From Rufibacter immobilis (GTDB lineage: Bacteria > Bacteroidota > Bacteroidia > Cytophagales > Hymenobacteraceae), in NCBI RefSeq assembly GCF_003721565.1, contig NZ_RJJE01000001.1:434001-498000 (forward strand): DNA of 64,000 nt, written 5' to 3'. The stretch's first letter is position 1, and every line of letters starts with the position of its first letter. Positions 60,644 to 64,000 of the stretch are shown here, piece after piece. Position numbers and translations under genes: made by a program. The notes below the pieces were generated by a model. That model ran no database searches and had not been told where the DNA came from. It saw only the letters and a list, made by a program, of their open reading frames with translations.

Positions 60644-61351
60644 CTACAGCAGAAACTTCTCTGGGTTGGGAATGAACTTCAGGAAGGCCTGGAAGTTGTC
60701 GTAGTACTTTTCCTTATCCAGCTTAAAGTAGAACGCGCCTTTTCTGGAATTCTCTTTGTCCTTCTCCTTTTGCCGCACCAGCAGGTTGGTAGACAGTACT
60801 TTCCGGCTGAAGTTGCGTTTATCAAAGGTGGTGTCATAGAGCTTCTCATAGAGCGTCTGCAACTGCGGCAGGGTGAATTTCTCCGGGAGCAGCTCAAACA
60901 GGATGGGATGCAGCGCGGCCTTGTAGCGCAGCCGCATTTTGGCCATCTCCACCATTTGCTCATGGTCAAAGATTAGCTGCGGATGATCGCCTAGCATAAA
61001 CCACTCGGCGTGGTAGTCTGAGCTGAGCTGGGCTTGGTACTTCTGAATATCAATGAGGGCGAAATAAGGTACCGCAATGGTACGCTCCACGGGGTCACGG
61101 GTAGGTTCACTGAAGGCGGATATCTGCTCCAGGTACACCCCCTCCAGGCCGGTCAGTTGTTTCAGGACACGCTGGGCACCTACCTCCAGACTTTCATGGG
61201 GCTGAATAAAACCGCCCATGAGGCTCCATTTCTGCTTTTGGGGCGCAAATCCGCGCTGAATCAACAGCAGCTTGAAATTCTCCCCGTCAAAGCCAAATAT
61301 GATACAGTCAACCGCTACCAGAACCCGTGTCTGCCCCGAATATTTCATCAT
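60644..61351 (-). CDS. araR: Nudix-type transcriptional regulator of arabinose use
   Basis: A protein of about 235 residues: a Nudix-fold domain (about 8-140) followed by a winged helix at the C-terminus (about 150-235, with FTLPQLQTLYEKLYDTTFDKR, a 21-residue stretch from about 165, and FSRKVLSTNLL). The Nudix box is degenerate (GGFIQPHESLEVGAQ then RVLKQL, lacking the REUXEE acidic residues), so it should sense a ligand rather than hydrolyse. This is the architecture of the NrtR/AraR family, which in Bacteroides controls L-arabinose genes. Its place between araB and galM supports AraR. I start at ATG 61351; the frame is open to 61408. Confidence 0.9.
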   Translation of the reverse strand: MMKYSGQTRVLVAVDCIIFGFDGENFKLLLIQRGFAPQKQKWSLMGGFIQPHESLEVGAQRVLKQLTGLEGVYLEQISAFSEPTRDPVERTIAVPYFALIDIQKYQAQLSSDYHAEWFMLGDHPQLIFDHEQMVEMAKMRLRYKAALHPILFELLPEKFTLPQLQTLYEKLYDTTFDKRNFSRKVLSTNLLVRQKEKDKENSRKGAFYFKLDKEKYYDNFQAFLKFIPNPEKFLL

Positions 61352-61574
61352 TCCGCTGATATGTTTTGCACGGGGCAGCTCCCGTTCCAGGAAAAGTTTG
61401 CCGCCCATGCCGTTTCATCTCCACTCAAAGATAGCGGCCTTTCTCCTGTTTCTAAAAACGTGGAGGGAACCCGCTAATCTCGCAGCAAATAAAAGAATAG
61501 TAGGCAATTTACAAGCTTCCTGCCAAGCGCAACGGCAGATTTCGTTCCTGTGCATCTAAACCTGGCTAAAACAG

Positions 61575-61624
61575 CTTTTGCGTTTATGGGCTGTTTTTGG
61601 AAAAACGGCCCCTAAACGCAAAAG
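61575..61624. repeat. palindromic intergenic repeat, copy 26
   Basis: CTTTTGCGTTTATGGGCTGT.. / ..CGGCCCCTAAACGCAAAAG, two mismatches. Outer CTTTT/AAAAG is specific to this copy. Confidence 0.95.
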
Positions 61625-61625
61625 A

Positions 61626-61672
61626 AAATTCCCCCAGAAACAGATTCATCAGCCTGTTTCTGGGGGAATTTC
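61626..61672 (-). terminator. intrinsic terminator after galM
   Basis: AAATTCCCCCAGAAACAG ... CTGTTTCTGGGGGAATTT, 18-base arms, directly after the galM stop. On the minus strand it ends in AATTTTC. It abuts repeat copy 26. Confidence 0.88.
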
Positions 61673-61689
61673 ATCAAAGGGTCGCCTTC

Positions 61690-62874
61690 TTATTTCACGG
61701 AGAATTTGTGCACCGTTACAGTGCTGTAGGTCTGCCCCGGCTTTAAAACCGTGCTGGGGAAATCTGGCTGGTTGGGAGAATCTGGGAAGTGTTGGGTTTC
61801 CAGGCAGAAGGCATTCCGGAACTCGTCTTTGGCCCCGGACTTAAGGGTGTTGGCGCCTTCCATGAAGTTTCCGCTGTAGAACTGGATGCCCGGCTCCTGA
61901 GTGCTTATTTCCATGAAGATGCCGGTCTTGTCACCTTGCGCGGTAGCTGCCACACGCAGGTCTTTGCCAGAAGCACCGTTCAGCACATAGTTATGGTCAT
62001 AGCCGTTGCCGTACTGGAGTTGCGGGTGCTGGTCTTTGATTCTAGCGCCAATGGCGGCAGGTGTCTTGAAATCAAAAGGCGTGCCGGCTATAGGTTCAAT
62101 ACCCGTTGGAATCAATGTGGAATCTACCGGGGTGTAGCGGTCTGCGTTGATGTACAGCTGGTGGCCCAGCACATCGCCGCTGCCCTCGCCGTTCAGGTTG
62201 AAGAAGGTGTGGTTGGTGAGGTTGACAATGGTGGCTTTATCGGTGGTAGCCTCGTAGCTTACCTTCAGTTCGTTTTCGTCGGTGAGGGTGTAGGTGACCT
62301 TCACGTTCAGGTTACCGGGGTAGCCTTCTTCCATGTCTTTGGAAAGATACGTCAGCTCCAGGGTTTTATCATCTACCTGTTTGGCATCCCAGACCACGCG
62401 GGAAAAACCTTTGTTTCCGCCGTGCAGGTGGTTGGCGCCGTTGTTGGTAGCCAGCGTGTATTCTTTGCCTTCCAGCTTGAATTTGCCCTCGGCGATGCGG
62501 TTGCCGTACCGGCCAATAGTAGCCCCGAAGAACGTATCTGAGCCTTTGGTGTAGGCTTCCACGTTGTCAAACCCCACAGATACATCTACCAGTTTGCCGT
62601 TCTTGTCTGGCACCAGCAGGCTCACCAGCCTTCCGCCGTAGTTGGTGATGGCCGCCTGCACGTTGTTCTTGTTCTTGAGCACGAACAGATCAGTTTCTTT
62701 GCCGTCTATGGTCTTCTGGAAATTGGCGCGGGCAGGCAATTTGGCCTCCTGGGCGGCGGCGGTTTCTGTCTCTTGGTTCTGACTTTCTTGGTTCCCCGAG
62801 TTCTGGTTACAGGCGCTGGCTAACATCATGGAGCTAATCAGTAAAGTGGTAAAAGGTCTTACTACGTATTTCAT
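61690..62874 (-). CDS. galM: aldose 1-epimerase lipoprotein
   Basis: A 394-residue lipoprotein (lipobox LASAC, Cys 22) with a Gln/Glu/Asn-rich linker and a galactose-mutarotase fold. Family motifs: ITNYGGRLVSL, FGATIGRYGNRIAEGKF, NNGANHLHGG (catalytic His), LTNHTFFNL and the C-terminal LETQHFPDSPNQ. It interconverts sugar anomers outside the cytoplasm, here probably arabinose released from arabinan. It belongs to the minus-strand arabinan-degradation group. Confidence 0.94.
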   Translation of the reverse strand: MKYVVRPFTTLLISSMMLASACNQNSGNQESQNQETETAAAQEAKLPARANFQKTIDGKETDLFVLKNKNNVQAAITNYGGRLVSLLVPDKNGKLVDVSVGFDNVEAYTKGSDTFFGATIGRYGNRIAEGKFKLEGKEYTLATNNGANHLHGGNKGFSRVVWDAKQVDDKTLELTYLSKDMEEGYPGNLNVKVTYTLTDENELKVSYEATTDKATIVNLTNHTFFNLNGEGSGDVLGHQLYINADRYTPVDSTLIPTGIEPIAGTPFDFKTPAAIGARIKDQHPQLQYGNGYDHNYVLNGASGKDLRVAATAQGDKTGIFMEISTQEPGIQFYSGNFMEGANTLKSGAKDEFRNAFCLETQHFPDSPNQPDFPSTVLKPGQTYSTVTVHKFSVK

Positions 62875-62907
62875 GGGCTAGTTATGGGTTTCAATTGAAT
62901 ATTTAGC

Positions 62908-62965
62908 AAAGCAGGCGTTTCCTTTACAGAGAAAAACGCTTTACTCCTGAAGGCGCGCCTGCTTT
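62908..62965 (-). terminator. hairpin between the GH43 remnant and galM
   Basis: AAAGCAGGCG ... CGCCTGCTTT enclosing GCGTTT...AAACGC. A probable terminator or processing site on the minus strand. Confidence 0.55.
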
Positions 62966-62968
62966 CTT

Positions 62969-63397
62969 CTACTGGTTTATCTCTACTATGGGCCACTGTG
63001 CTTTGTCCCAGGCAAGCTTCTCAATCCTGAGTTCGGGCCTGCCGTTCTGGGTGGCGTCATACCCGTGAAAGATAATGTAATCTGTTCTATCAAAGGTGTA
63101 GACCGCGTTGTGGCCCACGCCATTCCACTTTTCGTTTCCTTCCAGCAGAACGGTGCCGCCGCCCGCATCCAGGGCCACTCCGTTTTTATCCAGATATGGC
63201 CCCTGCACATCTTTGGCCCGACCCACTATCATCTTGTAATCACTTTTAGCGCCTTTGCAGCAATAGTCAATGGAAGCGAACAGGTAATAATAGCCGTTTT
63301 TCTTGAAAATAAAAGGCGCCTCAATGGCATTTCCGCCAGCCTCCGCCGGATTACCCGGCAACGGTGCCGGATTGGTCCTTTTACTTTCATTCATCAA
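62969..63397 (-). pseudogene. GH43 arabinosidase, 5'-truncated
   Basis: About 142 residues matching the second half of GH43 arabinan endo-1,5-alpha-L-arabinosidases: AIEAPFIFKKNGYYYLFASI, CCKGAKSDYKMIVGRA, GPYLDKNG, GHNAVYTFDRTDYIIFHGYD. The first half, with the catalytic Asp in the usual HDP motif, the signal peptide and a proper start, is missing. The frame begins abruptly at ELMNESK and is closed by a stop just upstream (about 63408). Family members are about 320-350 residues. It is probably a dead remnant. Confidence 0.85.
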
Positions 63398-63416
63398 CTC
63401 CCCCTGAGACTATCTA

Positions 63417-63787
63417 TCAAGAGATCTTCACCCAGATCACGTTCACTGAGCAGGGCTCTTGTGAAGGCTTCACACGCTTGTTCTTCACCTGAATAGATGT
63501 TGCACTGGTTGATGGCTGTACTGCCTCAGAGAGCTGCTGCTCCGGTTTTGCAGTGTGCTCATGTCCTGCGCGTATTCACACCCTCCAGCACAAACTCCCC
63601 GTCTTGGGCTTTAACAGCGGTATTCCCGATTTTCAGGATGAGTTCGTTCATTTTCTTGTTGATGCTGGCTGAGGCAGACATCTTTTATCTGCAAGGTCTT
63701 AGTAGCCGAATTTGTCTGCGCATTCAGGTTGAACGCCATCATACATCCGGCGGCCAGGGCCGTGAAGGAAAGGGTTTTGTTCTTCAT
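63417..63787 (-). pseudogene. GH51 alpha-L-arabinofuranosidase remnant with internal deletion
   Basis: Read on the minus strand from ATG 63787: a signal peptide (MKNKTLSFTALAAGCMMAFN...) followed by ATKTLQIK, as at the start of GH51 enzymes. It jumps to the GH51 C-terminal domain in another frame (SASASINKKMNELILKIGNT, then FVLEGVNTR). After a further frameshift it ends QPSTSATSIQVKNKRV ... VNVIWVKIS and a stop at 63417. The catalytic barrel (about 400 residues) is absent. The match to GH51 is from memory and needs a search, but signal peptide and tail in one short stretch argue for a large deletion. Confidence 0.65.
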
Positions 63788-63871
63788 GTTACTTCTATTA
63801 AAACAGATACTATCGAGTTTGAGCCTAAGAACAGTTGTTACTTTGATGACCAGACTCAGCAAAGGGCAATT

Positions 63872-64000
63872 TTACTTCAACAACCGGACTTCGTAGATAC
63901 CCGCCGTGGAAGAGCCTTCTTTCGCCCGGAATTGGATATTTAAGACGTTATTCGAGGCTTTGGTCAGCAGGTGGGCGGGCAGTTCATAGTCTACCTCCAC
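63872..64000 (-). CDS. beta-L-arabinofuranosidase (GH127/DUF1680-like), C-terminal fragment
   Basis: The frame enters from the right edge and ends at 63872. Its last 42 residues (VEVDYELPAHLLTKASNNVL ... FRAKEG, TAGIYEVRLLK) match the end of DUF1680/GH127-GH146 enzymes, which remove beta-linked L-arabinofuranose. It is on the same strand as the arabinan-utilization genes, upstream of the GH51 remnant. Confidence 0.65.
   Translation of the reverse strand: MEVDYELPAHLLTKASNNVLNIQFRAKEGSSTAGIYEVRLLK

Larger units (their letters stand above)
61352..61689. other. 338-base intergenic region before araR
   Basis: It holds the araR upstream region, repeat copy 26 and the galM terminator. No RNA or small gene is seen. 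Confidence 0.6.

Noticed and set aside
339-61624. CRISPR-like or REP/BIME identity for the palindromes
   Set aside because: Spacing is in kilobases, not 30-40 bases, so no CRISPR; no GTAG/GGAG head and no RAYT gene is in the window, so classical REP status is not supported.
63065-63496. Plus-strand open frame over the GH43 remnant
   Set aside because: The GH43 motifs are on the minus strand; the plus frame has no family features.

Overview
The window looks like a chromosome segment of a Bacteroidota bacterium, most likely Cytophagales/Hymenobacteraceae (a Rufibacter- or Pontibacter-like organism). The signs are SusC/SusD outer-membrane pairs, TonB-dependent receptors with carboxypeptidase-regulatory domains, type IX secretion parts (a PorZ fragment and a cargo protein with a C-terminal type A sorting domain), Bacteroidota-type promoters (TTTG / TAnnTTTG), a Nudix-type AraR and a PafA phosphatase. 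The genus is inferred. No rRNA, tRNA, CRISPR array, phage or transposase gene was found.

Layout. 1-3752 (minus strand): the start of porZ, a UbiA-type prenyltransferase, a cold-shock protein, kdsC, iscX, a 2Fe-2S ferredoxin and a DUF2520 dehydrogenase-like protein. 3917-8858 (minus): cytochrome c maturation genes ccmB-C-D-E-F. 9432-13625 (plus): a TonB receptor and beta-helix lipoprotein pair behind a Pho-box-like promoter. 13825-15861: a Spy-like protein, a MoxR ATPase and a DUF486 protein. 16416-22802: a giant DUF11-repeat surface protein exported by the type IX system. 22945-25092: an acidic protein and an aldehyde dehydrogenase.

25572-53256 is a catabolic island. It holds a metallophosphoesterase lipoprotein, a DeoR regulator, a SusC/SusD/DUF5689 uptake operon, an MFS plus FAD-oxidoreductase operon, a Tat-exported EEP-family hydrolase and an NPP-type phosphodiesterase. 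These are followed by a pentitol-type MFS carrier, a 2-hydroxyacid dehydrogenase, two FGGY kinases, a histidine phosphatase, a glycerophosphodiesterase, a PafA phosphatase, a split transketolase and a HAD phosphatase. Together they suggest release of an alcohol or sugar from a phosphate ester or diester outside the cytoplasm, import, phosphorylation and entry into the pentose phosphate pathway. Three of its operons share nearly the same AT-rich promoter/operator sequence.

53338-55952 (minus) is a membrane-anchored DnaQ-like exonuclease with a cNMP/CBS/DUF294 protein. 56225-64000 (minus) is an L-arabinose/arabinan locus: araA, araD, araB, a Nudix-type araR, a galM lipoprotein, decayed GH43 and GH51 arabinosidase genes, and the end of a GH127-type beta-L-arabinofuranosidase.

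The most striking feature cuts across all of this. At least 26 copies of a roughly 40-bp palindromic element (GCGTTTAGGGGCTGTTTTT - 2-4 nt - inverse) lie only between genes, about one per 2.5 kb. In many copies the hairpin stem continues into outer arms that are different at every site yet perfectly self-complementary.
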